This document shows, piece by piece, positions 1-5,758 of a stretch of 5,758 bases of DNA. The position numbers and the translations under genes were made by a program. Source of the DNA: Actinomycetota bacterium (GTDB lineage: Bacteria > Actinomycetota > Actinomycetes > Streptosporangiales > Streptosporangiaceae); the NCBI GenBank assembly GCA_003161205.1, contig PMOU01000195.1:1-5758 (forward strand), read 5' to 3'. The notes beneath the pieces were generated by a model. It was not told the origin of the DNA. It was given only the letters and a program-made list of their open reading frames with translations, and did not search any database. The number at the start of each line of letters is the position of its first letter. The first letter of the stretch is position 1.

Positions 1-113
1 GGCCGCCCGAAGGCGAAGTCGCCGGCGAAGGCGACCACCGCGAGAGAGTAGATAACCAGCGCCGCGATCAGGAAGTCGTTGCTGACGTGGCCTAGGGCAA
101 GGTTGACAGACAT
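1..113 (-). CDS. ccsB: CcsB (CcsA/ResC-type) cytochrome c biogenesis protein, N-terminal fragment
   Basis: Only the first 37 codons are in the window; the gene runs off the left edge. An ATG at 113-111 opens an untracked short frame. It begins MSVNLALGHVSNDF and continues into a hydrophobic helix at about residues 14-31, followed by GDFAFGR. This matches the start of actinobacterial CcsB proteins, the multi-pass heme-handling partner of ResB in System II cytochrome c maturation. In this family a later WWD motif and histidines bind heme at the outer face; none of that is visible here. The start lies 5 bases beyond the resB stop, with a purine-rich GGGAGAGTGAGGG stretch just upstream acting as ribosome site, so translation is probably coupled to resB. 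The call rests on the N-terminal sequence plus position directly after resB. Confidence 0.8.
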   Translation of the reverse strand, partial: MSVNLALGHVSNDFLIAALVIYSLAVVAFAGDFAFGR

Positions 114-118
114 AGCCC

Positions 119-1822
119 TCACTCTCCCTCGTGTCGGTGGGGCGCGGCCTGAACGTCCGGGGGCGACCCTTGATCCTGCGCGGCCTGCTGGTGAGCGGAC
201 CTCAGTTCCGCGGCGAGCGATGCGAACTCGTCCTCGAAGGCGCCGCTGGCGTCGGTCCGGGTCAGGCCGCCGACCAGGACCGTGCTGCCCTGCTCGCCAG
301 CACTGCCCGCACTGGCGCGAGCCCGGACGAAGACCCGCCTGCGCCGGACCACGAAAGAAAGCAGCAGGCCGCACAGGGCGGCGATGGCGCAGATCAGCGC
401 GGGCAGCTGGCCAGGGTCGTGGGTGATGGTCAGGCTGACCCACTGGCGGTAACCCGTGAACGTGATCGTGCCCTGGCCGTCCGGCAGCTTCAGCGACTGG
501 CCGATCTGCAGGACTCGCGGATCGGTCGTCAGCCGCTTCATCCCGGCGGTGTCCATGTAGTAGACGGACTGCGGGGGGCCGGTGTTCATGCCGAGGTTGC
601 CCGCGTAGGCGATCAGGCTCACCACCGGGTTGTCCGCGGCCGGGAACACGGACTCGAGCGTGCCGCCGACGTCGATCGCGGTCGGCACGAAGACGCCGGA
701 GAAGCCGAGCTGCTCCGGCTGCGCGCCGGGAATCTTCAGCACGCCCTCGGACAGGAAGTTCCCCGTGGCCCCGGAGATGAAGGGCTGGGCCCCGTTGTAC
801 ACCACTTGCCCGCGGGCGTCGGTCACCTTGAACTCCGGGGCGTACCCGTGCCCGATCAGGTATACCTTCGCGCCGTCCACTGACAGCGGGCGGTTGACCT
901 CGATGCGGTCAGTGCGGACCGGGGCGCCGGGTGAGGCCGTGTAGCTGACCTGCGCGTCGAACGAGGACGGCTGGCCGCGCTGCGGTCCGGAGGAGATGTA
1001 GCTGGCGTCGAAGCTGTTCAGCGTGACCGTGAACGGGGGAAGGTCGGCGGCGGTGACCAGCCGGCCTGGGTAGAACTCATCCAGCGCGCTCTGGGTGTCC
1101 GCGAAGCTGGTCCCCTGGATGAGCAGCCGGTCCGCCTTGTAGCCGAACAGGCCGCCGAGCGCGACCGACACCAGCACGCCGAGCAGGGCCAGGTGGAAAA
1201 GCAGGTTGCCGGCTTCGCGGAGATATCCCTTTTCCGCGGAGAGCCAGCTGCCCGTCCCGGCGTCGTCCGGCCCGTCGGGCCGGCGCAGCCGGAAGCCGTG
1301 ACCGGACAGGACCCGCGCCGCCACCTCGACCGCGTCGGCGGGCGCCAGCGCGGCCGCGTACTCGGCGGAGGCGGGCAGCCGGGCCAGGTTGCGCGGGGCC
1401 CGGGGCGGCAGCGTACGGGCCGAACCGGCCAGCCGGAACGTGCGCGGCACCACGCAGCCGACCAGGGAAGCGAACAGCAGCAGGTAGATGGCGGCGAACC
1501 AGGGCGCGCCGAAAACGTTGAACAGGCCCAGGTGGTTCAGCAGCGGAGCCAGGGCCGGATGTGAGGTGAAGTACTGGACCACGCCGGCCGGGTTACTGCC
1601 CTGCTGCGGCAGCATGGAGCCGGGCACGCTGCCCAGCGCCAGCAGGAACAGTAGGACCAGCGCGATCCGCATCGACGTGAGCTGCCGCCAGGCCCACTTC
1701 AGCCAGTCGGCCAGGCCCAGCGCGGCGCCCCCGGGGGAGGCCCGGTCTTCGGGTCGCCGGCCGTCCCGTTCGGCGCCCGCGGAGTCGAAGGGGTCCGTCT
1801 CCCGTGCGCGCACATCGGTCAT
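119..1822 (-). CDS. resB: ResB, cytochrome c biogenesis membrane protein (System II)
   Basis: ResB (Ccs1) works with CcsB as the heme exporter and cytochrome c synthase of System II. The 567-residue product has the family layout: a polar cytoplasmic N-tail, membrane helices at about 51-70, 106-125 and 205-226, a large extracytoplasmic domain at about 230-470, a fourth helix at about 473-492 ending in RRRR, and a cytoplasmic tail of about 75 residues. Telling landmarks are the MRIALVLLFLLALGSVPGS helix, GCVVPRTF after helix 2, His210 in LLFHLALLGV of helix 3 (matching the heme-binding transmembrane histidine of CcsBA fusions), and HDPG at 468-471 just before helix 4. The tail segment VGGLTRTDASGAFEDEF resembles actinobacterial ResB tails. 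The ATG overlaps the tlpA stop as ATGA, with GAGG about 10 bases upstream. Length is normal and no damage is visible. Family assignment is secure. Confidence 0.95.
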   Translation of the reverse strand: MTDVRARETDPFDSAGAERDGRRPEDRASPGGAALGLADWLKWAWRQLTSMRIALVLLFLLALGSVPGSMLPQQGSNPAGVVQYFTSHPALAPLLNHLGLFNVFGAPWFAAIYLLLFASLVGCVVPRTFRLAGSARTLPPRAPRNLARLPASAEYAAALAPADAVEVAARVLSGHGFRLRRPDGPDDAGTGSWLSAEKGYLREAGNLLFHLALLGVLVSVALGGLFGYKADRLLIQGTSFADTQSALDEFYPGRLVTAADLPPFTVTLNSFDASYISSGPQRGQPSSFDAQVSYTASPGAPVRTDRIEVNRPLSVDGAKVYLIGHGYAPEFKVTDARGQVVYNGAQPFISGATGNFLSEGVLKIPGAQPEQLGFSGVFVPTAIDVGGTLESVFPAADNPVVSLIAYAGNLGMNTGPPQSVYYMDTAGMKRLTTDPRVLQIGQSLKLPDGQGTITFTGYRQWVSLTITHDPGQLPALICAIAALCGLLLSFVVRRRRVFVRARASAGSAGEQGSTVLVGGLTRTDASGAFEDEFASLAAELRSAHQQAAQDQGSPPDVQAAPHRHEGE

Positions 1823-2472
1823 CGGCTCACCGCCTCATCAGCCGCCTTCCCGGTGACCTTCGCCAGGATCGCGGTCAGCTCGGGATACGTCGCCGAACCG
1901 AAGACGGCGCCGGCGATGTGCCCGGTCTGGTCGATCACCAGCGTGGTCGGCGTACCGGCGATGGGCACCACGGCGGTGAAATCGAGGGTTATCGCCGAGC
2001 TCGGATCGGTCACGCTCGGATAGGTGATGCCGAAGCTGCGCGTGAAGGCCAGCGCGCTGGGCGTGGTGTCGCGCACGTCCACGCCCAGGAACGCCACGCC
2101 GGAGGACCGGTAGAGCGCGGCCACCGAGGCCAGGGTCGAGGCCTCCTCCCGGCACGGCACGCACCAGGACCCCCAGAAGTTGAGCACGACCACGCTGCCC
2201 CGGTAAGAGGAGAAGCTCAGCTGCGAGCCGGTCAGCGTGGTCCCGCTGAATTCCGGGGCCAGCGGGCGGTGCCCGGCGGCGTAGAGCACGGCGCTGTCGC
2301 TGCCGTCGACATAGGTGACGTTGCTGTGCCCGCCGCCGGCCCACCCGGCCACCAGCACCACGATCAGCAGCACCCCGGCCGACACCGCCGCCGCCAGCAC
2401 GACCGTGCGGCGCCCTGCTCGCAACACCGGGGCTCGCACCACCGGGGCGCGCAGCAACGGGGCTCTGGACAC
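1819..2472 (-). CDS. resA: TlpA/ResA-family membrane-anchored thiol-disulfide thioredoxin
   Basis: This protein probably reduces the CXXCH heme-binding cysteines of apocytochrome c outside the membrane before heme attachment. From the GTG at 2472 it has 217 residues: an Arg/Pro-rich cytoplasmic N-tail, one uninterrupted membrane anchor at about 23-44, then a thioredoxin-like domain. The domain carries LNFWGSWCVPCREE with Cys104 and Cys107 as the redox pair, a ResA-type GVAFLGVDVRD strand, and GTPTTLVID with the cis-proline at 175. I preferred GTG 2472 over the upstream ATG at 2526. GTG 2472 has AAGGA at a 7-base spacing. The 18 extra codons of the longer form are rich in A/T third positions and overlap the phosphatase gene by 14 bases. 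The longer form would have 235 residues. The gene overlaps resB by 4 bases (ATGA). No ccdA gene, the usual electron donor, follows it. Exact substrate is inferred from context. Confidence 0.92.
   Translation of the reverse strand: MSRAPLLRAPVVRAPVLRAGRRTVVLAAAVSAGVLLIVVLVAGWAGGGHSNVTYVDGSDSAVLYAAGHRPLAPEFSGTTLTGSQLSFSSYRGSVVVLNFWGSWCVPCREEASTLASVAALYRSSGVAFLGVDVRDTTPSALAFTRSFGITYPSVTDPSSAITLDFTAVVPIAGTPTTLVIDQTGHIAGAVFGSATYPELTAILAKVTGKAADEAVSR
2421..2465 (-). repeat. Three tandem 15-base repeats in the thioredoxin N-tail
   Basis: Three imperfect 15-base units lie head to tail (2451-2465, 2436-2450, 2421-2435 in coding order): GAGCCCCGTTGCTGC, GCGCCCCGGTGGTGC and GAGCCCCGGTGTTGC on the minus strand. 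They are in frame and encode RAPLL-RAPVV-RAPVL immediately before the membrane anchor. The result is a short, positively charged, proline-spaced juxtamembrane tail on the cytoplasmic side. Copy number probably varies by slippage without breaking the frame; that is inference. Confidence 0.75.
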
Positions 2473-2479
2473 GGGCGGA

Positions 2480-2484
2480 TCCTT
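2480..2484 (-). promoter_or_regulatory. Ribosome binding site deciding the thioredoxin start
   Basis: AAGGA on the minus strand stands 7 bases before the GTG at 2472 and lies in the 40-base gap after the phosphatase stop (TAA at 2515-2513). A further AGGA sits at 2494-2491. The upstream ATG at 2526 has only a poorly spaced AGGG, which is why the GTG is preferred. Confidence 0.6.
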
Positions 2485-2512
2485 GGGATCTCCTACAGGG
2501 GGTAGTACAGCC

Positions 2513-3148
2513 TTATTGTGCCGCATCGCCCTGAGTTACCTGTCGCCGGGCCGGCACCGCGTAGGAGACGCCGGTAAGCCGGTCGCCCGAATAGGTGAAG
2601 CTGGTCACGCTCCCCAGCGCGCATTCCCGCACCACCGGGTTGTGCCACAGCCGTTTACCTTCGGCCATCCGCCGGGTTACCCAGATGGGCAGCTGGTGGC
2701 TGACGCACACCGCTTCGGCGCCGGCCGCGGCCGCCCGCGCGGCCGCCACCGCGGCGAGCATCCTGGTCGCGACGGCCCGGTAGGGCTCACCCCAGGACGG
2801 CCGGAAGGGGTTGATCAGGTAGGGCCAGTGCACCGGGCGGCGCAGCGATCCGTCGCCCACGCCGAACGTCAGCCCTTCGAAATGGTTCGCCGCTTCGATC
2901 AGCCGGTCGTCGGTGACGATCTCCAGCCCGAGCCGTTCCGCCACCGGCCGGGCGGTCTCCTGGGCCCGCTCGAGCGGGGAGCTGAACAGTGCTACCACGG
3001 CCCGTTCGGCGAAAAAATCCGCTGCGGCGGCGGCCATCTCCAAGCCGTTCGCGGACAAGTGGAAGCCCGGCAGGCGCCCGTAGAGGACGTGCCGCGGGTT
3101 TTCCACCTCGCCGTGCCTGAGCAGGTGGACGATGGTTGACTCGGACAT
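2513..3148 (-). CDS. Histidine phosphatase (phosphoglycerate mutase-like superfamily)
   Basis: A 211-residue cytoplasmic enzyme of the histidine phosphatase superfamily, branch 1. The N-terminal signature LLRHGE (Arg11-His12-Gly13) gives the phospho-accepting histidine. SSPLERAQET has the second phosphate-binding arginine (Arg61), Glu85 in RLIEA is the probable acid, and VSHQLPIW gives the second catalytic histidine (His151). All core residues are present, so it should be an active phosphatase, but the substrate is unknown; the family name does not prove glycolytic mutase activity. Position and sequence match the gene that follows hemL in mycobacteria (Rv0525 type). The ATG places the RHG motif at the usual distance from the N-terminus, although no strong ribosome site precedes it. 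It starts 26 bases after the 170-residue gene, which suggests cotranscription. Its role in heme or cytochrome metabolism is suggested only by conserved linkage. Confidence 0.9.
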   Translation of the reverse strand: MSESTIVHLLRHGEVENPRHVLYGRLPGFHLSANGLEMAAAAADFFAERAVVALFSSPLERAQETARPVAERLGLEIVTDDRLIEAANHFEGLTFGVGDGSLRRPVHWPYLINPFRPSWGEPYRAVATRMLAAVAAARAAAAGAEAVCVSHQLPIWVTRRMAEGKRLWHNPVVRECALGSVTSFTYSGDRLTGVSYAVPARRQVTQGDAAQ

Positions 3149-3174
3149 AGCCCGGCCAGCTTACCCACTGGCGA

Positions 3175-3687
3175 CTAGGCGAGGATCTCGATGTAGCGGC
3201 GCCGGTCGGCAATCGCCTCGCGGAGCCGGGAAATCCTCTCCTGCGCGGCGCCGATGTCGAGCTCGTCGAGCGCGCCGCACTCCGTGATGGCCAGGGCCAG
3301 CGCGTCGGACTCGCCGACCATGGTCCAGTCGAACTGAAGCAGCTCGTCCAGTCCGGCCGAGCGCACCCGGTCCCACACGCGGTCCTGGCTCATCAGCGGC
3401 AGCCCGCTGACGGCCGTGGACACGTCCTCGATGCTGCGGCCGAGGCGCTCCGCCCGGCGGATGGGCTCCATGACCTCGGCGGGCGGGAACGGCTGCTCGC
3501 GGGTGGACGCCGGGACCCGGTCCGCGCGCCATTCGCCGGCCAGCTGACGCAGCCGGGTCGCGGCCTCACCCAGCCCCCGCCGCACCCGCTCGCGGACCAG
3601 CAGGTCATCGGCGCGCAGCCTGCCCTTCGCCGAGTACACGTCGGAGCCGAGCAGGCTGCGCAGCCGGCCGGCGACAGGTTCGGTCAC
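3175..3687 (-). CDS. Unknown helical protein paired with the SPFH gene
   Basis: I do not recognise this family. The 170-residue product starts at a GTG that overlaps the SPFH stop as GTGA (3687-3684), a junction typical of translationally coupled genes. It has no signal peptide, membrane segment or metal-binding cysteine cluster (one Cys, residue 137), so it is probably cytoplasmic. It is rich in Arg, Glu, Leu and Ala and looks largely alpha-helical: helices at about 28-54, 68-92 and a last charged helix at about 145-168 (ERISRLREAIADRRRYIEIL) that could form a coiled coil. A proline-bearing linker (about 58-70) separates the first two. An aromatic patch, LLQFDWTMVGESDAL, lies at about 116-130. 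The overlap suggests that it is made in step with, and may bind, the SPFH protein; that is inference. Coding is supported by strong GC bias at third positions and fit to the gene chain. Confidence 0.75.
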   Translation of the reverse strand: MTEPVAGRLRSLLGSDVYSAKGRLRADDLLVRERVRRGLGEAATRLRQLAGEWRADRVPASTREQPFPPAEVMEPIRRAERLGRSIEDVSTAVSGLPLMSQDRVWDRVRSAGLDELLQFDWTMVGESDALALAITECGALDELDIGAAQERISRLREAIADRRRYIEILA

Positions 3688-4571
3688 GGCCCCGGCACGC
3701 TTGCCTGGCCGCCGGGCACGCCGGCGATGCCGCTGCCGTCCTGCGCCAGGCCGGCCGCCTGGCCCGCGAGCCCGGTCACGGCGGCCGCGGTGAGGCCGAC
3801 GTTGAACGGCTGGCCCACCGCCATGTTCGGCGCGGTCAGCAGGCCGTGCTCGGCCATCTTCATCGCCACGTAGTAGCGCACCGCGTCCAGCTCGGACAAG
3901 CCGAACGCGCGCAGCGAGATCAGCTCGCGCATGCGCTCGTCCCGCGGCCTCATCAGCACCTTCACGTCGTTGAGCGTGACCCCGTAGACGGACAGGAAGT
4001 CCTGCACGTGCCCGCGGACCAGCTCGGTGATCTCGTGGATCTTCTCGTTCACCTGCTCTAGCGGCGTGACCTGGACCAGCTGGTTGACCGCCTGCTCGAT
4101 CACCGGCCCGACGTAGTTGTTCAGCGCTTCCGTGGTGAGCATGTGCCCGGAGTACGGCATGTGGGTGACGAGCTTGACCGCGTCCTGCGCCGTGTCGATG
4201 TGCACGTAGTAGTCCACGTCGTAGATCAGCTCGGCCAGCTCACGGGACAGCGCGACGCCTTTGGCCTTGGCCACGCTCTTGGCCCTGGATACGAAGAGCG
4301 CCTCGTACTGCCACGGCGAGCCGCCGCCGTAGAACGCCTGCTGGAAGTTGCCCAGCAGCGGCCGCTGCGGCGTCTCCACCGGGTACTGGCCGGTCTCGTA
4401 GACGTTCAGGACGGCCCCGCGCGACTTCAGCACGCAGAAGTGGTTGCTCTCCACCGTCAGCAGGCTGCCGTTCATGATGTCGTTTCCCGGATAGTGGTAC
4501 ATGAGAATCCCCGGCCCCATGACCTCGGTGCCGTCGTGGTTCAGGGTGCTGATGACGCTCCTGATGGCCAT
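3684..4571 (-). CDS. SPFH/band-7 domain protein (virion-core-like branch)
   Basis: SPFH (stomatin/prohibitin/flotillin/HflK-C) proteins oligomerise on membranes as scaffolds. From the ATG at 4571 the product has 295 residues. An SPFH-like domain spans about 1-210. YPGNDIMNGSLLTVESNHFCVLKSRGAV is followed by YETGQYPVETPQRPLL, then GGGSPWQYEALFVS, the pattern of the YdjI/virion-core-like branch. Helices follow (about 150-195, LEQVNEKIHEITELVRGHVQ), then a conserved-looking VLMRPRDERMRELISL. The C-terminal 35-40 residues are Gly/Ala/Pro-rich and end without the zinc ribbon often found in relatives. No membrane helix is predicted, so attachment would be peripheral. ATG 4571 has GGGAGG at 9 bases. 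In-frame ATG 4703 (339 residues) and GTG 4805 (373 residues) lack a good ribosome site, yet the intervening codons have about 82% GC at third positions, so a longer form is possible. Function in this cluster is unknown. Confidence 0.82.
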   Translation of the reverse strand: MAIRSVISTLNHDGTEVMGPGILMYHYPGNDIMNGSLLTVESNHFCVLKSRGAVLNVYETGQYPVETPQRPLLGNFQQAFYGGGSPWQYEALFVSRAKSVAKAKGVALSRELAELIYDVDYYVHIDTAQDAVKLVTHMPYSGHMLTTEALNNYVGPVIEQAVNQLVQVTPLEQVNEKIHEITELVRGHVQDFLSVYGVTLNDVKVLMRPRDERMRELISLRAFGLSELDAVRYYVAMKMAEHGLLTAPNMAVGQPFNVGLTAAAVTGLAGQAAGLAQDGSGIAGVPGGQASVPGP

Positions 4572-4580
4572 GGGCTGCTT

Positions 4581-4586
4581 CCTCCC
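4581..4586 (-). promoter_or_regulatory. Strong ribosome binding site for the SPFH gene
   Basis: GGGAGG followed by AAG on the minus strand lies 9 bases before ATG 4571. It is the best Shine-Dalgarno match in the window and the main reason for choosing the shorter SPFH start. Confidence 0.65.
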
Positions 4587-4832
4587 GTTATCCAGGTCCG
4601 TCGCCTGGGCTGTGGCCGGCCGTCCCTGTCCCAGCGCGCGGCGGATCTTCCCCGCCACGTAGCCGGGGTTGTACCGCACGACGAAAGAGGGGAAACGCAG
4701 CATCCGGTATGCACCAAGGGTGAAGTCGTTGTCACGGTCCAGCTTCCCCCGGCCCCAGCGGCCCGGCAGTACTGCTGGCCCGGTCCCGCTGGCCTCTCCG
4801 TGCACTCGCCGCTCACATGTGCGGAGCTATCG

Positions 4833-4868
4833 TGGTTGATTTGGGTGTGTTGGTCGATTTGGGGTGCC
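4833..4868. repeat. Two direct 18-base repeats in the promoter-like spacer
   Basis: TGGTTGATTTGGG at 4833-4845 is repeated as TGGTCGATTTGGG at 4851-4863, 18 bases apart, with one mismatch in 13 and divergent remainders. An 18-base period is close to two helical turns, so both copies would face roughly the same side of the DNA, as in regulator half-sites. Regulatory function is inference. Confidence 0.5.
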
Positions 4869-4906
4869 ATAGCGCACACAGGAAACCATCAAGCCTGAAT
4901 CAACCA
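4833..4906. repeat. 9-base inverted repeat, widely spaced
   Basis: TGGTTGATT at 4833-4841 is matched exactly by its reverse complement AATCAACCA at 4898-4906, with 56 bases between. With the copy at 4851-4859 this makes three related elements, two on one strand and one on the other. The loop is too long and there is no T-run, so it is not an intrinsic terminator. A looping or multi-site operator is possible. Confidence 0.4.
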
Positions 4907-4973
4907 AGATCTTCGACGGGATGAACGCACCATGGCACGCTGGAGACCCAGTGCGCGCAATAGGTACCACCGC

Positions 4974-5011
4974 TTACCGAGGGTCGGGCGGTTTACCGAG
5001 GATCAGGCGGC
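4974..5011. repeat. Tandem 19-base repeat across the hemL stop codon
   Basis: Two adjacent units of period 19 match at 16 of the first 18 bases: TTACCGAGGGTCGGGCGG (4974-4991) and TTACCGAGGATCAGGCGG (4993-5010). The hemL stop (TGA at 5005-5003) lies in the second unit; the equivalent triplet in the first unit reads CGA on the minus strand. This looks like a local duplication of the gene end. A small possible hairpin, ACCGC (4969-4973) with GCGGT (4988-4992), overlaps the first unit but has no T-run. Confidence 0.6.
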
Positions 5012-5758
5012 CAGCGCGGCCGCGGCGGCGTGCGCGGCGGCGGGGAGCGCCTCGGCGATGCGCGACACGGCGGTGTCGTCGTGCGCCGCGGACAGGAACC
5101 AGGCTTCGTAGGGGGAAGGCGGCAGGTACACGCCGCCGTCGAGCATGGCGTGGAAGAACGCGGCGTAGGCGGCCGCCGACTGCTCCTTCGCGTCGGCGAA
5201 GGAACGCACCGGATCGGTCCGGCCCAGGAATACCGAGAACAAGCTGCCCGCTTCGGACAGCCAGAACGGCACCCCCGCCGAGGTCAGCGCGGCGGCGGCG
5301 AGCTTGGCCACGGTCCCGGCGGCGGCATCGACCCGGGCGTAGACCTCGGGCGTGCACGCCCGTAGCGTCGCCAGTCCGGCCGCGACCGCGAGCGGGTTAC
5401 CCGATAGCGTGCCCGCCTGGTAGACCGGGCCGGCCGGGGCGAGGCGCGACATGATCTCGGCGCGCCCGCCGAAGGCGGCACACGGCAGGCCGCCGCCCAT
5501 CACCTTGCCGAACGTCACCAGGTCACCCGCCACGCCGTCGACGCCGTACCAGCCGGACGAGGTGACCCGGAAACCGGTCAGCACCTCATCCATGATGAGC
5601 AGGGCACCGGCCGACCGGCACAGCGAGGCCAGCCGCGCGTTGAACCCGGGGGCGGGCGGGACGATACCCATGTTCGCCGGGCAGGCCTCCGTGATCACGC
5701 ACGCGATCGACGAGCCGCGCGCGGCGAACACCGCCGCCACCGCGTCGACGTCGTTGTA
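5003..5758 (-). CDS. hemL: Glutamate-1-semialdehyde 2,1-aminomutase, C-terminal part
   Basis: HemL is a PLP-dependent cytoplasmic enzyme that isomerises glutamate-1-semialdehyde to 5-aminolevulinate, the committed precursor of heme by the C5 pathway. The 251 visible residues are open to the right edge; judged by the usual length of about 430, roughly 180 N-terminal residues are missing. Visible family landmarks are [41 protein letters not shown] with the PLP-ring aspartate (visible residue 57), [11 protein letters not shown] with the Schiff-base lysine (visible residue 85), [15 protein letters not shown], and the late [12 protein letters not shown] motif that separates HemL from other class III aminotransferases. 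The stop is TGA at 5005-5003, inside a 19-base tandem repeat. Linkage to the phosphatase and cytochrome c genes is the usual actinobacterial arrangement, although here a spacer and two extra genes intervene. The identification is secure. Confidence 0.96.
   Translation of the reverse strand, partial: YNDVDAVAAVFAARGSSIACVITEACPANMGIVPPAPGFNARLASLCRSAGALLIMDEVLTGFRVTSSGWYGVDGVAGDLVTFGKVMGGGLPCAAFGGRAEIMSRLAPAGPVYQAGTLSGNPLAVAAGLATLRACTPEVYARVDAAAGTVAKLAAAALTSAGVPFWLSEAGSLFSVFLGRTDPVRSFADAKEQSAAAYAAFFHAMLDGGVYLPPSPYEAWFLSAAHDDTAVSRIAEALPAAAHAAAAALAA

Larger units (their letters stand above)
4572..5002. other. Spacer between hemL and the SPFH gene
   Basis: No gene is supported on either strand here. 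The part nearest the SPFH gene (4572-4805) is an in-frame open extension of that gene with moderately coding-like composition, so it is either a leader or the true N-terminus. The part at about 4806-4970 is less GC-rich than the rest and holds a family of TGGTYGATT elements (see repeats), so it is the likeliest place for the promoter of the downstream operon. One weak minus-strand candidate is TTGATG (4892-4887) and TATGGC (4871-4866) with a 15-base spacer; this is too poor to call. No rho-independent terminator with a T-run follows hemL, so read-through from hemL is possible. Confidence 0.5.

Noticed and set aside
131..883. Plus-strand open frame of 250 codons opposite resB
   Set aside because: It is antisense to a secure ResB gene, the product is Arg/Gly/Ala-rich without family features, and such mirror frames are expected in very GC-rich genes.
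1804..3139. Plus-strand open frames at 1804-2505 and 2315-3139
   Set aside because: They lie opposite the thioredoxin and phosphatase genes, overlap each other, and encode low-complexity Gly/Arg/His-rich strings without recognisable motifs.
4143..4898. Plus-strand open frame of 251 codons opposite the SPFH gene
   Set aside because: It is a mirror of the SPFH coding sequence, Val/His/Arg-rich, with no domain and no supporting ribosome site.
4833..4906. Inverted repeat read as a hemL terminator
   Set aside because: The arms are only 9 bases with a 56-base loop and no T-run follows on the minus strand.
4921..5454. Plus-strand 177-codon Arg-rich open frame starting in the spacer
   Set aside because: Most of it is antisense to hemL and the product is almost pure Arg/Pro/Ala low complexity, a composition artefact.
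5660..5710. Unusual-looking HemL segment [10 protein letters not shown] in place of the enterobacterial VEPVAGNM
   Set aside because: From memory, ITEA-type versions of this segment are normal in actinobacterial HemL; catalytic Asp and Lys motifs are intact, so there is no sign of altered function.
1..5758. tRNA, rRNA, CRISPR, insertion sequence or phage content
   Set aside because: Reading both strands showed no spaced repeat array, transposase motif, integrase or structured RNA signature; the window is a compact housekeeping operon.

Overview
This is a GC-rich window with strong G/C bias at third codon positions. Every credible gene lies on the minus strand. The gene set hemL, histidine phosphatase, TlpA/ResA-type thioredoxin, ResB, CcsB is the conserved heme / cytochrome c maturation (System II) neighbourhood of Actinomycetota; the M. 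tuberculosis counterpart is Rv0524-Rv0529. I infer an actinobacterium and cannot name a genus.

Layout in the direction of transcription (right to left): the C-terminal part of hemL (5758-5003, cut by the window edge); a 431-base spacer (5002-4572) with short repeats and perhaps a promoter; an SPFH/band-7 protein (4571-3684, with longer in-frame starts possible); a 170-residue helical protein of unknown function (3687-3175) joined to it by a 4-base GTGA overlap; a histidine phosphatase of the phosphoglycerate-mutase superfamily (3148-2513); a membrane-anchored TlpA/ResA thioredoxin (2472-1819); ResB (1822-119), joined by a 4-base ATGA overlap; and the first 37 codons of ccsB (113-1, cut by the window edge). 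From the SPFH gene to ccsB the spacing is tight (overlaps of 4 bases, gaps of 5, 26 and 40 bases), so these genes probably form one operon.

Working together: HemL makes 5-aminolevulinate for heme synthesis. ResB and CcsB carry heme across the membrane and ligate it to apocytochrome c, and the TlpA/ResA protein keeps the apocytochrome CXXCH cysteines reduced outside the membrane. Two things depart from the usual layout. The ccdA gene, which normally sits between resA and resB and supplies reductant to the thioredoxin, is absent. A two-gene module (SPFH protein plus unknown helical protein) sits between hemL and the phosphatase gene. No RNA genes, CRISPR arrays, insertion sequences or phage genes were seen.
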